The translations under genes were made by a program, and so were the position numbers. 64,000 nt of DNA from positions 415,558 to 479,557 of the forward strand of contig NZ_CABVHK010000001.1 of NCBI RefSeq assembly GCF_902497785.1, read 5' to 3'. Under the pieces are notes generated by a model that ran no database searches, was not told the DNA's origin, and was given only the letters and a program-made list of their open reading frames with translations. Positions 43,951 through 53,400 of the stretch are shown piece by piece (position 1 is the stretch's first letter; every line of letters begins with the position of its first letter). Source of the stretch: Pseudomonas fluorescens. GTDB taxonomy: Bacteria > Pseudomonadota > Gammaproteobacteria > Pseudomonadales > Pseudomonadaceae.

Positions 43951-44919
43951 TTATTTCGCACGAATCAGCGTCAGCCATGGACTGTAGTGATCGACGCGGA
44001 TCGGCAGGGTTTCCGCCAACGCGGCGAAGACCCGTTCGGGATCGTTCAACGGGAAAACCCCCTGAACGCGCAACTGGCGAACCTCGGGAGCGACGCGCAC
44101 AAACCCCCGGTGGTAGGGGCGTAGTGCGTCAACCACCCGTTCCAGTGGATCGTCCAGCACATTCAACCGTCCGCTGAGCCAGTCGGCACGGTGGCTTTGA
44201 TCGCCGGCCAGCGGGGCAATGTTCCCGGAGCGCAACAAAGCCGACTGACCTTCCTGCACATTCAGCGTCGTGCCATCGAACAGGCGGGCTTCAACCGAGT
44301 GCTGCAGCACCACCACGCGAGTGGCGTCCTGCTCCTGGGCGACGAGGAAACGCGTGCCCAACGCGCGAATTTCACCTTGCGCGGTGCGCACGCGCAGGGG
44401 GCGACGAGGATCGGCGGCGACCTGAATCACCAGTTCACCGTGGCGCAAAACCACCAAGCGTTGCTGGTCATCGAAGCGCAGGTCTACAGCGCTGTCGGCA
44501 TTCAGGCTCAGGCGGCTGCCGTCGTCCAGAGTGAAGTCCTGACGCTGACCGCGTCCGCTGTGCAGATCCGCCAGCAGCGAGTCGCCCCACGGGCTGCGAG
44601 CACCGAGCCAGGCAGCGCCGCCGAGCAGGCCGAGTCCGGCGATCACCCTGAGCGCATCGCGGCGCGACGCCTGGGGTTGCAGCAGCAGTTGGCGCACTTC
44701 GCCGGCCTGGCCGGGTACGCGACGATCCAGTGCGCGAACCGTGTTGAAGGAACCGCCGAGTCGCTCCTGCAACGTCGCCCAGGCTTTGGCGTGTGCCGGA
44801 TCGAGTGCCAGCCACGCATTGAAACGTTCTTGCAGCGACGCATCGGGGTTGCCGGCGCGTAGACGCACCATCCAGTCAATCGCCTGTTCGCTGACGGGAT
44901 CGAGGCGCAACTTGCTCAT
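43951..44919 (-). CDS. FecR-family anti-sigma/sigma-regulator membrane protein
   Basis: A 322-residue protein. The N-terminal cytoplasmic DUF4880-like part (QAIDWMVRLRAGNPD, FNAWLALDPAHAKAW) binds the sigma factor. One membrane helix (ALRVIAGLGLLGGAAWLGA, about 97-115) leads to the periplasmic FecR domain (GRGQRQDFTLDDGSRLSLNA). ATG 44919 overlaps the sigma-factor stop (ATGA), so translation is coupled. It relays the state of the TonB receptor to the sigma factor. Confidence 0.93.
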   Translation of the reverse strand: MSKLRLDPVSEQAIDWMVRLRAGNPDASLQERFNAWLALDPAHAKAWATLQERLGGSFNTVRALDRRVPGQAGEVRQLLLQPQASRRDALRVIAGLGLLGGAAWLGARSPWGDSLLADLHSGRGQRQDFTLDDGSRLSLNADSAVDLRFDDQQRLVVLRHGELVIQVAADPRRPLRVRTAQGEIRALGTRFLVAQEQDATRVVVLQHSVEARLFDGTTLNVQEGQSALLRSGNIAPLAGDQSHRADWLSGRLNVLDDPLERVVDALRPYHRGFVRVAPEVRQLRVQGVFPLNDPERVFAALAETLPIRVDHYSPWLTLIRAK

Positions 44920-45422
44920 AACGCCACCTCGCTCAGGTAACACTGACGCAATGCCTGCTTCATGTAACGACTGACCGTGCGTTCCGACAGCCCCAGTTTC
45001 TGCGCAATGGCCACGTAGCTCAGGCCGTCCAGTTGGCTGTAGAGGAAGGTCGCCTTGACCAGCATCGGCAAACCGTCAATGGCGCGGTCGATGGCGACCA
45101 AAGCTTCGATCAACAACAATTGTTCTTCGGGGGAGGGCGCGAGCGCTTCGGGCAGCGTGGACAGGCGTTCGAGGTAGGCCAGTTCGAGCTTGCGCCGGCG
45201 ATGACGGTCAAAGATCAGGCGTCGGGCGATGGTCGACAGGTACGCGCGGGGTTGTTCGATGCTGTCCGGGTCGACTCGCGCCACCAGCAACTGGCAAAAC
45301 GTATCGGCGGCCGTGTCCTCGGCGTCCGCGTGATTGCGCAGGTGACGCTGAATATGCTGCAGCAGCCAGCGATGATGGTCGCTGAAAAAGAAACCCAGCT
45401 TGCTGGTCGGAGGAGGTTGCAC
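44916..45422 (-). CDS. Extracytoplasmic-function sigma factor, FecI (iron starvation) type
   Basis: A 168-residue sigma-70 family protein. Region 2: LQHIQRHLRNHADAEDTAAD with the -10 binding part YLSTIARRLIFDRHRRR (about 60-77). Region 4: VKATFLYSQLDGLSYVAIAQ then KLGLSERTVSRYMKQALRQC. GTG start. It heads an operon with fecR and the receptor. A Fur-like sequence just upstream suggests expression in low iron; the factor should in turn activate the receptor gene. Confidence 0.93.
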   Translation of the reverse strand: MQPPPTSKLGFFFSDHHRWLLQHIQRHLRNHADAEDTAADTFCQLLVARVDPDSIEQPRAYLSTIARRLIFDRHRRRKLELAYLERLSTLPEALAPSPEEQLLLIEALVAIDRAIDGLPMLVKATFLYSQLDGLSYVAIAQKLGLSERTVSRYMKQALRQCYLSEVAL

Positions 45423-45443
45423 CGGTCGGCTTTCCAGATGTTA

Positions 45444-45467
45444 GTGCGAATTGTTCTCAATATTACC
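45444..45467. promoter_or_regulatory. Fur-box-like sequence upstream of the ECF sigma gene
   Basis: The minus strand reads AATATTGAGAACAATTCGCA about 25-45 bases ahead of the GTG start, which resembles the imperfect dyad (TGAGAAnnATT) of Pseudomonas Fur sites. Match by eye only. Confidence 0.45.
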
Positions 45468-45528
45468 TGTGGGATGATGGCCGCCGCAATCTCTGGTTTC
45501 GATGTTCCCTGCGGACCGGCGATGATCC

Positions 45529-45622
45529 AATGTGGGAGCGAGCCTGCTCGCGAAGGCCTTGGAACATTCGACATCGATGTTACCTGTCAGACCGTTTTCG
45601 CGAGCAGGCTCGCTCCCACATT
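45529..45622. repeat. Paired inverted REP element (REPIN type)
   Basis: Perfect facing arms beginning AATGTGGGAGCGAGCCTGCT, about 44 bases apart, upstream of the sigma operon. Confidence 0.85.
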
Positions 45623-45646
45623 GATCGGCGGTGACGTGCTGTGCGA

Positions 45647-45883
45647 ATGCCTACCGACAGTTTTGTCCCTTACACTTGGGGCACCATCGGCCATGCGCCC
45701 GGAGAACATGAGCGGATGCGCACCTGGAGCAAGTTCAAGACGGCCACGGGGAGGCCGACGCTCGGGTTGAACCAGTGCCTGTTGACCGCAGGTTGCCTGT
45801 TTCAGGCGGTCTGGAATCATCAGTCGGGCCAGCCCATGGCGTGGGGGATCAAGGATTACGAGAAAGAGGCCCGCTGCCTGTAG
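45647..45883 (+). CDS. Possible small protein between two REP pairs
   Basis: A 78-residue ORF from ATG 45647 (or 55 residues from ATG 45716). The later part has a protein-like composition (WSKFKTATGRPTLGLNQ, AVWNHQSGQPMAWGIKDYE). No family or good ribosome site is seen. Its stop codon is formed by the edge of the next REP arm (ctgTAG). It could equally be chance open frame; conservation in related strains would decide. Confidence 0.3.
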   Translation: MPTDSFVPYTWGTIGHAPGEHERMRTWSKFKTATGRPTLGLNQCLLTAGCLFQAVWNHQSGQPMAWGIKDYEKEARCL

Positions 45884-45967
45884 GAGCGAGCTTGCTCGCG
45901 ATTACGGACTGACATTCACCATTGATGTTGACTGAAACGAAGCCTTCGCGAGCAGGCTCGCTCCCAC
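45879..45967. repeat. Paired inverted REP element (mixed arms)
   Basis: The left arm is TGTAGGAGCGAGCTTGCTCG and the right arm is the complement of GTGGGAGCGAGCCTGCTCGC. The two arms thus belong to slightly different variants, with about 43 bases between. Confidence 0.8.
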
Positions 45968-45992
45968 GGGTATCCATTGCACACCCAGAAAG

Positions 45993-46021
45993 AAGGGGAC
46001 ATCACTAACGGATGTCCCTTT
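45993..46021 (-). terminator. Rho-independent terminator
   Basis: Perfect stem AAGGGGACATC / GATGTCCCTT with a 7-base loop, followed on the minus strand by a T-rich stretch. It lies 11 bases past the stop of the NTF2-like gene. Confidence 0.75.
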
Positions 46022-46031
46022 CATTACGCCC

Positions 46032-46463
46032 TCAGAACTTGAACGCCTGACGCCCTACCAACAGCCATTTGCCTTTCTGTTTCTGCCAGATCTGGAAGTT
46101 TTCGATTTCGGTCGGGATCACTTCAGTGCCTTTCAACGCCTGTGCCGAGAAGTGGTTGCGAACCAGCGCGACGTCACCGGACAGGGTGATGGTCTGGTTT
46201 TGCATCTCGAGGGTTTTGAAGGCGCTTCTGCCGGTTTCGATGTCGGCGATGTATTCCTGTTTGTTTTGAATCTTGCCGCTGGAATGGCCGTAGGTCAGGT
46301 TTTCGGCGGTGAGCGCGTTGAGGTCGGGAATGTTCTTTTTCAGCATCGCCTGGGTCAGATGATCGACGGCCTGGGCGACGTCTTTTTCGCCGGTGGACGG
46401 GCCAGCCGCCACGTAGCCACTGAAGAGGCACAGAAAGCCAATCAGCAATTTGGTTTTTTTCAT
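46032..46463 (-). CDS. Exported NTF2-like protein (DUF4440 type)
   Basis: A 143-residue protein with signal peptide MKKTKLLIGFLCLFSGYVAA. The mature part (VDHLTQAMLKKNIPDLNALT, then AENLTYGHSSGKIQNKQEYI, later VALVRNHFSAQA and FQIWQKQKGKWLLVGRQAFK) fits the cone-shaped NTF2-like fold of the DUF4440/SnoaL-like group. Function unknown; such exported forms are common and poorly studied. Single gene with its own terminator. Confidence 0.82.
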   Translation of the reverse strand: MKKTKLLIGFLCLFSGYVAAGPSTGEKDVAQAVDHLTQAMLKKNIPDLNALTAENLTYGHSSGKIQNKQEYIADIETGRSAFKTLEMQNQTITLSGDVALVRNHFSAQALKGTEVIPTEIENFQIWQKQKGKWLLVGRQAFKF

Positions 46464-46614
46464 CGGTGGGTCCTTGTTGTTGTGGATGATCGACTGAGGT
46501 TCAAAAAACTCGATTCGTCAGTCGTCGTACAACCTAGCATGCGCTGAGAAAAAAACGAACTTGCCGGATGGCCTTTTCTCCAAGGTTAAGGAGCCGGGGC
46601 AGAGGAGGTCTGAA

Positions 46615-47046
46615 ATGAGCAAAACGATCAGCGCCAGCGAACTGGGCATTCATTTTGAAAAGGATGACGAAGGCGCCTTGTTCAAATGGTTTATCGCCAG
46701 CTTCCTCATGGGTAAACGCATTCAGGCTGACATCGCCGCGCAGGCGTATCGCGTGATTGTTGAAAAGTACTCCCGCGACACCGCGCGAAAGTTGGGTAGC
46801 TGTACCCATCGCGAGCTGGTGCTAATGCTGGGTGAAGCCCATTACGTGCGCTACGACGAAACCACGGCCAAGCGCCTGTTGAGTTTGAGTAAAAAACTCG
46901 GCGATGAGTACGGCGGCAAAATTGGCAACATCCGCGAAGCCAGCGCGGATCGTCGGGCCTTTGAACAGCGCTTGCTTGAGTTTGAAGGCGTAGGCCCGAC
47001 GACGGTGGAGATTTTCATGCGTGATGCTGGCGGAGCGCTCTTTTGA
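46615..47046 (+). CDS. Small protein with a helix-hairpin-helix-like end
   Basis: A 143-residue cytoplasmic protein with AGGAGG just before ATG 46615. It is helical throughout. The C-terminal LLEFEGVGPTTVEIFMRDAG (about 118-137) looks like the helix-hairpin-helix (GVGP) of DNA-glycosylase/endonuclease III proteins, but no catalytic Lys/Asp or Cys cluster is seen. It may be a DNA-binding protein or a reduced relative. Its stop overlaps the next start (TTGA), so it is co-translated with the DUF72 protein. Confidence 0.65.
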   Translation: MSKTISASELGIHFEKDDEGALFKWFIASFLMGKRIQADIAAQAYRVIVEKYSRDTARKLGSCTHRELVLMLGEAHYVRYDETTAKRLLSLSKKLGDEYGGKIGNIREASADRRAFEQRLLEFEGVGPTTVEIFMRDAGGALF

Positions 47047-47789
47047 AGGACCTGATTCAAACGCCGCCGATCTATATCGGCTGTGCCGGCTGGACGTTGC
47101 CTCGAGCCGACTGGCCGAAGTTTTCCCCGGAAGGCACACACCTGCGACGGTATGCGTCGCAACTGACGGCCGTTGAAATCAACAGCTCGTTTTACCGGCC
47201 CCATCGCCCGCAAACTTACTTGCGCTGGGCGCAGTCAGCGCCGGCGTTATTCCGATTTTCGGTCAAGCTGCCCAAGCTCATCACCCATCTCCAGCGACTG
47301 CAGAATTGCGAGTTATTGCTCGACGAATTCTTGCTGCAGTGCACCGCGTTGGGCGAGTCCTTGGGTTGTCTGCTGATTCAGTTGCCGCCATCGCTGGTTT
47401 ATGACGAGGCCATCGGCGCGGCATTTTTCAGGGCGCTGCGCCAACGTTTCGCCGGGCCGGTGGTGCTTGAGCCGCGGCATGCAAGCTGGCTCGACGCAGA
47501 CGCTTTGTTGATCGAGCAGAAAATCGGCCGGGTCGCCGCGGATCCATCGCCCATTCCCGGCGGTGATTCGCCGGGAGGCTGGCCGGGGATTCATTACTGG
47601 CGCTGGCACGGCTCGCCGCGCATTTATCACAGTGAGTACGATCAGCACCCATTGCAGATGCTGGCGCGACAGGTGCACAGCGCGCAGCAGGCAGGCGTTG
47701 TCACCTGGTGCATTTTCGATAACACCGCCAGCGGTTTCGCCGTGGGCAATGCGCTGACCCTGCAAAAACTGGCGGGTGGCGCCCCCTGA
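47043..47789 (+). CDS. DUF72 family protein (YecE-like)
   Basis: A 248-residue TIM-barrel protein. Begins IYIGCAGWTLPRADW, with YASQLTAVEINSSFYRPHRP (about 40) and FRFSVKLPKLITHLQRL; the Glu-Ile-Asn-Ser-Ser-Phe-Tyr motif is diagnostic. The only plausible start is a TTG overlapping the previous stop. The family function is not established. Coupling to a possible DNA-binding partner is worth noting. Confidence 0.85.
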   Translation: MKDLIQTPPIYIGCAGWTLPRADWPKFSPEGTHLRRYASQLTAVEINSSFYRPHRPQTYLRWAQSAPALFRFSVKLPKLITHLQRLQNCELLLDEFLLQCTALGESLGCLLIQLPPSLVYDEAIGAAFFRALRQRFAGPVVLEPRHASWLDADALLIEQKIGRVAADPSPIPGGDSPGGWPGIHYWRWHGSPRIYHSEYDQHPLQMLARQVHSAQQAGVVTWCIFDNTASGFAVGNALTLQKLAGGAP

Positions 47790-47928
47790 AAAAGCCCCGC
47801 TGACGACCGCATGTCGTAAACAAGCGTGCGACAGCAGATAGCCTTCAATTCCCCGTTGGCGCAGTCGATAACCTGTTCAGCAAAGCCGTCCCCGGAGGGC
47901 TTTTCCCAACTGACAGGGGACCCCCACA

Positions 47929-49542
47929 GTGTCGATAAAATTACGCTTGATTCTGCTGATTGGCACCGGCCTGCTCACGGCTTTGATCATGAGCCTGGTC
48001 AGTTACCTGGGAAATTCGCACATGGCGACGGCGGTGAATGACAACGAGGTCAGCATGACCGCGCTGCGCAATCACCTCGAAGCCGACATGATGCACGACG
48101 CCCTGCGCGCAGACGTACTGTCGGCGATGCTGGTCGGGCTGGGTAAAAGCACCAGCAGCACAGCCGAAGTGCGCAGTTCCATCGAGGAGCACGCCGCGCA
48201 TTTTCGTGAAGTGCTCGGCGCCAACCTCAAATTGCCGGTCAACGATACGATCAAGGCCGGCCTGGACAAGGTCAAGCCCAGCCTCGATACCTACATCAGT
48301 GCCGCTGAACGCATCGTCGGCCTGGCCCTGGAAAACCCGCAGGCCGCGCAACAGGAACTGGGCAACTTCAACGCTGCGTTCAGTCAGCTCGAAGACCAGA
48401 TGGCTGCGCTCAGCGAGTTGATTGAAAGCAACACGCAGCACACCAGCGCGGGGACCGCAGACGCCATCAGCGACGCCAACTTCACGCTGGCTATGGTGCT
48501 TTGTGCCAGTCTGTTGCTGCTACTCGCCCAAGGTCGCTGGGTGATTCTGAGCATCATGGGACCGCTGCGAACCGCCAGCCGGATTGCCCAGAGCATCGCC
48601 CACGGCAACCTCAGCGAACCGATTATCGAGCCCGTTCGCAAGGACGAAGCCAGCGCGCTGATCCGCAGCCTCGCGACCATGCAGCGCGACTTGCGCGGGA
48701 TGATCGAGGTGGTGCGCAGCAACGCCCACGGCGTCAGCGGCATGAGCGAACAATTGAGCAACGGCTGTCACGAAGTCGCCGGCAGCAGCCAGCAGCAAAG
48801 CGTCGCGGCCAGCACCATGGCCGCCGCGGCGAGTGAAATGACCGCGAGCATCGAGGAAATCACCCGCCACGCCGACCGCGCGTTGAGCATGGCCAATCAG
48901 GCCGAGGCGCTGGCCAAGGACGGTGGTCGGGTGATCCATCAGGTGGTCAACGACATGGACGGCATTGCGCGTTCGGCGCAGCAATCGGCGCAAGTGATCC
49001 GCACGCTGGACAAGGAATCCGAGGGTATTTTCAGCATCATCCAGGTGATCAAGGGCATCGCTGATCAGACCAACCTGTTGGCGCTGAATGCTGCCATCGA
49101 GGCCGCTCGCGCCGGTGAGCAAGGCCGTGGCTTTGCTGTGGTGGCGGACGAAGTACGCAGCCTGGCCGGGCGCACCAGCGCTTCTACTCAGGAAATCGCC
49201 ACGATGGTTGCACGCATTCAGCAAAGCACCCGCGAGGCGGTGACCAGCATGGAGGCGGGCGTGGCGCAGGTGGACAAGGGCATGGCGGTGACCGCCGACG
49301 TCGAGCGCGCTATTCGTGAGATTCTCGAGGCCACGTTGAACACCACGCACCTGGTGAATGACATCTCGCGCACGATTGGTGAGCAGAGCCTGGCGAGCAA
49401 TGAAATTGCCCATCAGGTGGAGATGATTGCGGGGATGTCGGAAGGCAACAGCAGGGTGATCGGGCAGACGGCTTCGACGACGGATGAGTTGTCGGCGCTG
49501 GCGGGGAAGTTGTCGCAATCGGTGGATCGGTTCCGATTGTGA
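47929..49542 (+). CDS. Methyl-accepting chemotaxis protein
   Basis: A 537-residue chemoreceptor. N-terminal membrane helix (about 5-25), periplasmic four-helix-bundle-like sensor (about 30-180), second helix ([13 protein letters not shown], about 187), HAMP domain ([20 protein letters not shown]) and the signalling hairpin with [20 protein letters not shown] followed by [17 protein letters not shown] (about 374-410). No C-terminal methylase-binding pentapeptide. Ligand unknown. It starts at GTG; expressed alone. Confidence 0.93.
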   Translation: MSIKLRLILLIGTGLLTALIMSLVSYLGNSHMATAVNDNEVSMTALRNHLEADMMHDALRADVLSAMLVGLGKSTSSTAEVRSSIEEHAAHFREVLGANLKLPVNDTIKAGLDKVKPSLDTYISAAERIVGLALENPQAAQQELGNFNAAFSQLEDQMAALSELIESNTQHTSAGTADAISDANFTLAMVLCASLLLLLAQGRWVILSIMGPLRTASRIAQSIAHGNLSEPIIEPVRKDEASALIRSLATMQRDLRGMIEVVRSNAHGVSGMSEQLSNGCHEVAGSSQQQSVAASTMAAAASEMTASIEEITRHADRALSMANQAEALAKDGGRVIHQVVNDMDGIARSAQQSAQVIRTLDKESEGIFSIIQVIKGIADQTNLLALNAAIEAARAGEQGRGFAVVADEVRSLAGRTSASTQEIATMVARIQQSTREAVTSMEAGVAQVDKGMAVTADVERAIREILEATLNTTHLVNDISRTIGEQSLASNEIAHQVEMIAGMSEGNSRVIGQTASTTDELSALAGKLSQSVDRFRL

Positions 49543-49551
49543 TGCGCGACT

Positions 49552-49624
49552 AAAAGATCGCAGCCTTCGGCAGCTCCTACTACGCGTGAAATCTCGTAGG
49601 AGCTGCCGAAGGCTGCGATCTTTT
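49552..49624. repeat. Perfect 29-base inverted repeat (REP-like, possible two-way terminator)
   Basis: Arms 49552-49580 and 49596-49624 are exact complements starting AAAAGATCGCAGCCTTCGGC; the loop is 15 bases. T-runs lie at both ends, so the hairpin can end transcription of both convergent genes (the chemoreceptor and ilvD). Its sequence is unrelated to the GTGGGAGCG REP classes apart from the shared GGAGC core. Confidence 0.85.
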
Positions 49625-49627
49625 GAT

Positions 49628-51310
49628 CTAAAGGTATTTATCCGTCACAGCCCCCTCCGAAGCACTCGACACGGTCTTCGCATACTTCGCCAACACCCCG
49701 CGTTTGTACTTCGACTCCGGCCGCACCCAGCGGGTTTTGCGTTCGGCCAGTTCGGCGTCTGAAACCTCGACCGTAATCTGCCGGGTTTCAGCATCGATGA
49801 CGATTCGGTCGCCATCCTCGATCAACGCAATCGGCCCGCCTTCAAACGCTTCCGGCGTGATGTGCCCGACCACAAAACCGTGCGATCCCCCGGAAAAACG
49901 TCCGTCGGTGATCAGCGCCACGTCCTTGCCCAACCCTTTGCCCATCACCGCCGACGTCGGCGACAGCATCTCGCGCATGCCCGGGCCACCCTTGGGCCCT
50001 TCGTAGCGAATCACGATCACGTCGCCCGCTTTCACCTCGCCGTTGAGAATGCCGGCCAGCGCGCCTTCTTCGCCGTGATAGACCCTTGCCGTGCCTTCAA
50101 AGCGCAGGCCTTCCTTGCCGGTGATCTTGGCCACCGCGCCAGTCGGCGACAGGTTGCCGCGCAGCACCACCAGGTGCGAATCCTTCTTTATCGGCTGGTC
50201 GAACGGCAGAATCACGTCCTGGCCTTCGGGATAGTCGGCTACGTTTTGCAGGTTTTCCGCGAGGGTTTTTCCGGTCACCGTCAGCACATCACCGTGCAAC
50301 ATGCCGGCGGCGAGCATGCGTTTCATCAGCGGTTGAATGCCGCCGATGGCGACCAGTTCGCTCATCATGTATTGACCGCTGGGACGCAGGTCGGCGACCA
50401 CCGGCGAAACCTTGCCCAACTCGACAAAATCATCCAGCGTCAGCTCGACGTCGACCGCATGCGCCATGGCCAGCAAATGCAGCACCGCATTGGTCGAGCC
50501 GGCGAGGGCGATCACTACGCGAATCGCGTTCTCGAAGGCTTTGCGGGTCATGATGTCGCGTGGTTTCAGGTCCAGTTTGAGCAATTCCATGACTTGCTGG
50601 CCGGCCCGGAAGCTGTCTGAAGCCTTGTCGCCGCCGACCGCATCCTGCGAGCTCGAGCCGGGCAAACTCATGCCCAGCGCTTCAATGGCCGCCGCCATGG
50701 TGTTGGCGGTGTACATGCCGCCGCAGGAACCGGGGCCGGGGATCGCCACTTCCTCGATCTGCTTGACCTGAATCTCGTTGATGTCTCCGCGGGCGTTCTG
50801 GCCTACCGCTTCGAACACGGAAATGATGTCGGTGTGGCCGGCGCCGGGGCGAATGGTGCCGCCGTACACGAAGATCGAAGGGCGGTTCAGCCGCGCCATG
50901 CCAATCAGGCAGCCCGGCATGTTCTTGTCGCAACCGCCGACCGTCACCAGGCCGTCAAAGCCTTCGCAGCCGGCAACCACTTCGATCGAATCAGCAATCA
51001 CCTCCCGCGACACCAGCGAATACTTCATGCCTTCGGTGCCGTTGGCGATGCCGTCAGAAATGGTGATGGTGTTGAAAATCACGCCTTTGGCGCCGGCGGC
51101 ATTCGCGCCTTTTTCAGCCTCGATGGCGAGTTTGTCGATGTGCATGTTGCACGGCGTGACCATCGCCCAGGTCGAGGCAATGCCGATCTGCGGCTTCTTG
51201 AAGTCCTCGTCGGTGAAACCCACGGCGCGCAGCATTGAGCGGCCCGGGGCGCGCTCGATGCCGTCGACCACTTGCGAGGAATATTTGCGCAGATTATCTG
51301 TGTCGCTCAT
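49628..51310 (-). CDS. ilvD: Dihydroxy-acid dehydratase, short (about 560-residue) form
   Basis: A 560-residue iron-sulfur enzyme that makes 2-keto acids for valine, leucine and isoleucine. Cluster cysteines appear in TPCNMHIDKL (about residue 54), VGGCDKNMPGC (about 122) and GPGSCGGMYTANTMA (about 193). TDGRFSGGSHGFVVGHITPEA (about 468) is the conserved C-terminal motif. GAGGAG precedes ATG 51310. Pseudomonas usually also has a 610-residue IlvD, so this is probably a second enzyme, perhaps for branched-chain or sugar-acid substrates. Confidence 0.9.
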   Translation of the reverse strand: MSDTDNLRKYSSQVVDGIERAPGRSMLRAVGFTDEDFKKPQIGIASTWAMVTPCNMHIDKLAIEAEKGANAAGAKGVIFNTITISDGIANGTEGMKYSLVSREVIADSIEVVAGCEGFDGLVTVGGCDKNMPGCLIGMARLNRPSIFVYGGTIRPGAGHTDIISVFEAVGQNARGDINEIQVKQIEEVAIPGPGSCGGMYTANTMAAAIEALGMSLPGSSSQDAVGGDKASDSFRAGQQVMELLKLDLKPRDIMTRKAFENAIRVVIALAGSTNAVLHLLAMAHAVDVELTLDDFVELGKVSPVVADLRPSGQYMMSELVAIGGIQPLMKRMLAAGMLHGDVLTVTGKTLAENLQNVADYPEGQDVILPFDQPIKKDSHLVVLRGNLSPTGAVAKITGKEGLRFEGTARVYHGEEGALAGILNGEVKAGDVIVIRYEGPKGGPGMREMLSPTSAVMGKGLGKDVALITDGRFSGGSHGFVVGHITPEAFEGGPIALIEDGDRIVIDAETRQITVEVSDAELAERKTRWVRPESKYKRGVLAKYAKTVSSASEGAVTDKYL

Positions 51311-51693
51311 GACTGCTCCTCATCGGCTCATCGAAAAAATCAGGTTGAGTATAGTGGCCTTGGCACGCGCGTTCGGACTATCAAGTCGGGAACAGACGCG
51401 CGGGTTTGTCGTGTCGTGATATTCTTCGCAACAACTTGGTTTGACCTATTCAGTTTGCGTGTCCTCAAGACGCGCCAACAGAATCACTGTCGCTCAAGTA
51501 GCTGAAGCCAATAAAGATAAAAAGTCAGTTCAGAAGGGACATATAAACTGAGGTCGATGGAACACGTCGGCCTTGTGTGCCCACCCTCCAGTTGTTAGGC
51601 GCGCCCCACGGTATCCTGCCTGAATACCGCGTAAAACAAGGGCTTCGCTTTAAGAACGGAAGGGCGGATGGCGTTTTATCATAGGTGCTACAG
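51311..51693. other. Gene-free stretch before mqo
   Basis: 383 bases with no convincing ORF on either strand. It must hold the promoters of ilvD (leftward) and mqo (rightward). A TTGACC at about 51440 could be a -35, but no spacing-correct -10 is obvious, and I see no repeat or RNA structure. Confidence 0.5.
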
Positions 51694-53340
51694 ATGTTTA
51701 AAAGAATGAACACGGCCCTGCTGGGGCTGGCTTTGTCGATGGGGATCACGTCCGTTCACGCGGAAGAGGCAAAGAAAGTCGATGTGCTGCTCATCGGTGG
51801 CGGCATCATGAGCGCGACCCTGGGTGTCTGGCTGAATGAGCTGGAACCTGGCACCTCGATGGAAATGATCGAGCGCCTCGACGGCGTCGCCCTGGAAAGC
51901 TCCAACGGCTGGAACAACGCCGGCACCGGGCACTCCGCCCTGGCCGAGTTGAACTACACCCCGGAAGACGACAAGGGCAACGTACAGATTCCGAAGGCCG
52001 TTGAAATCAACGAAGCCTTCCAGATCTCCCGCCAGTTCTGGTCGTGGCAGGTGCAGCAAGGCGTGCTGAAAAACCCGCGCTCGTTCATCAATTCCACTCC
52101 ACACATGAGCTTTGTGTGGGGCGATGACAACATCAAGTTCCTGAAAAAGCGCTACGAGGCCCTGCAAGCGAGCCCGTTGTTCGCCGGCATGCAGTATTCC
52201 GAAGACCCGGCGGTGATCAAGAAGTGGGTTCCGCTGATGATGGAAGGGCGTGACCCGAACCAGAAAATCGCGGCCACCTGGTCGCCGATCGGCACCGACG
52301 TCAACTTTGGCGAAATCACCCGCCAGTTCGTTGCGCATCTGCAGACCACACCGAAGTTCGACTTGAAACTGTCCAGCGAAGTGCAGGACATCACCAAGAA
52401 CGACGACGGCACCTGGCGCGTCAGCTACAAAAACCTGAAAGACGGCAGCAAATCCGAGACCGACGCCAAGTTCGTGTTCATCGGCGCCGGCGGCGGTGCA
52501 CTGCACCTGCTGCAGAAGTCCGGCATTCCTGAAGCCAAGGAATACGCAGGCTTCCCGGTTGGCGGCTCGTTCCTCGTCACCGAAAACCCGACCCTGGCCG
52601 AGCAACACCTGGCCAAGGCCTACGGCAAAGCCTCCGTCGGCGCACCGCCGATGTCGGTTCCGCACCTGGACACCCGTGTCCTGGACGGCAAGCGCGTGAT
52701 CCTGTTTGGCCCGTTCGCGACCTTCAGCACCAAGTTCCTCAAAGAAGGCTCGTACCTGGACCTGCTGACGACCACTACCACACATAACGTGTGGCCAATG
52801 ACCAAGGTCGGCATCAAGGAATACCCGTTGGTCGAGTACCTTGCAGGTCAACTGATGCTGTCGGACGAAGACCGCCTCAACGCCTTGAAAGAATACTTCC
52901 CGAACGCCAAGGCCGAAGACTGGCGCCTGTGGCAAGCCGGTCAGCGCGTGCAAATCATCAAGCGTGATGAAGCCGCTGGCGGCGTGCTGAAACTGGGCAC
53001 CGAAATCGTTGCTTCCGCTGACGGCTCGATTGCCGGCCTGCTGGGCGCCTCGCCGGGTGCTTCGACTGCTGCACCGATCATGCTGACCGTGCTGCAGAAA
53101 GTCTTCAAGGACAAGGTGGCTTCCCCGGCCTGGCAGGAAAAACTGCACCAGATCGTGCCGAGCTATGGCACTCAGCTGAATGGCAGTCCTGAGAAAGTTG
53201 CGCAGGAGTGGGCTTACACCGCGAAGGTGCTGGAACTGACGCCGCCGCCGGTGATTGGCCAGGTAGCGGCCCCGGCTGCTGCGCCGGCTGAAGCGCCTAA
53301 AGCGCCGAAGGCTAATGCTGCGAGTGATATGGCGCTGTAA
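51694..53340 (+). CDS. mqo: Malate:quinone oxidoreductase
   Basis: A 548-residue FAD enzyme that oxidises malate and reduces quinone at the membrane. FAD site [19 protein letters not shown] (about 23-41), then [20 protein letters not shown] (about 70) and [20 protein letters not shown] (about 260). AGGTG before ATG 51694 decides the start. Its N-terminus ([20 protein letters not shown]) looks like a signal peptide, and the C-terminal 30 residues are Ala/Pro-rich ([14 protein letters not shown]), both additions to the core enzyme. A strong terminator follows. Confidence 0.93.
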   Translation: MFKRMNTALLGLALSMGITSVHAEEAKKVDVLLIGGGIMSATLGVWLNELEPGTSMEMIERLDGVALESSNGWNNAGTGHSALAELNYTPEDDKGNVQIPKAVEINEAFQISRQFWSWQVQQGVLKNPRSFINSTPHMSFVWGDDNIKFLKKRYEALQASPLFAGMQYSEDPAVIKKWVPLMMEGRDPNQKIAATWSPIGTDVNFGEITRQFVAHLQTTPKFDLKLSSEVQDITKNDDGTWRVSYKNLKDGSKSETDAKFVFIGAGGGALHLLQKSGIPEAKEYAGFPVGGSFLVTENPTLAEQHLAKAYGKASVGAPPMSVPHLDTRVLDGKRVILFGPFATFSTKFLKEGSYLDLLTTTTTHNVWPMTKVGIKEYPLVEYLAGQLMLSDEDRLNALKEYFPNAKAEDWRLWQAGQRVQIIKRDEAAGGVLKLGTEIVASADGSIAGLLGASPGASTAAPIMLTVLQKVFKDKVASPAWQEKLHQIVPSYGTQLNGSPEKVAQEWAYTAKVLELTPPPVIGQVAAPAAAPAEAPKAPKANAASDMAL

Positions 53341-53400
53341 AAAGATGCCTTGCCAGTGATGGTGAGGTGTTTGGTGTTGGAGTGATCTGATAGCTACGAC

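Noticed and set aside
45529..45967. Spaced repeats that might suggest a CRISPR array
   Set aside because: Only two inverted pairs with unequal distances; no regular direct repeat and spacer pattern and no cas gene.
51688..53148. 486-residue minus-strand ORF opposite mqo
   Set aside because: Antisense shadow of a well-recognised enzyme.
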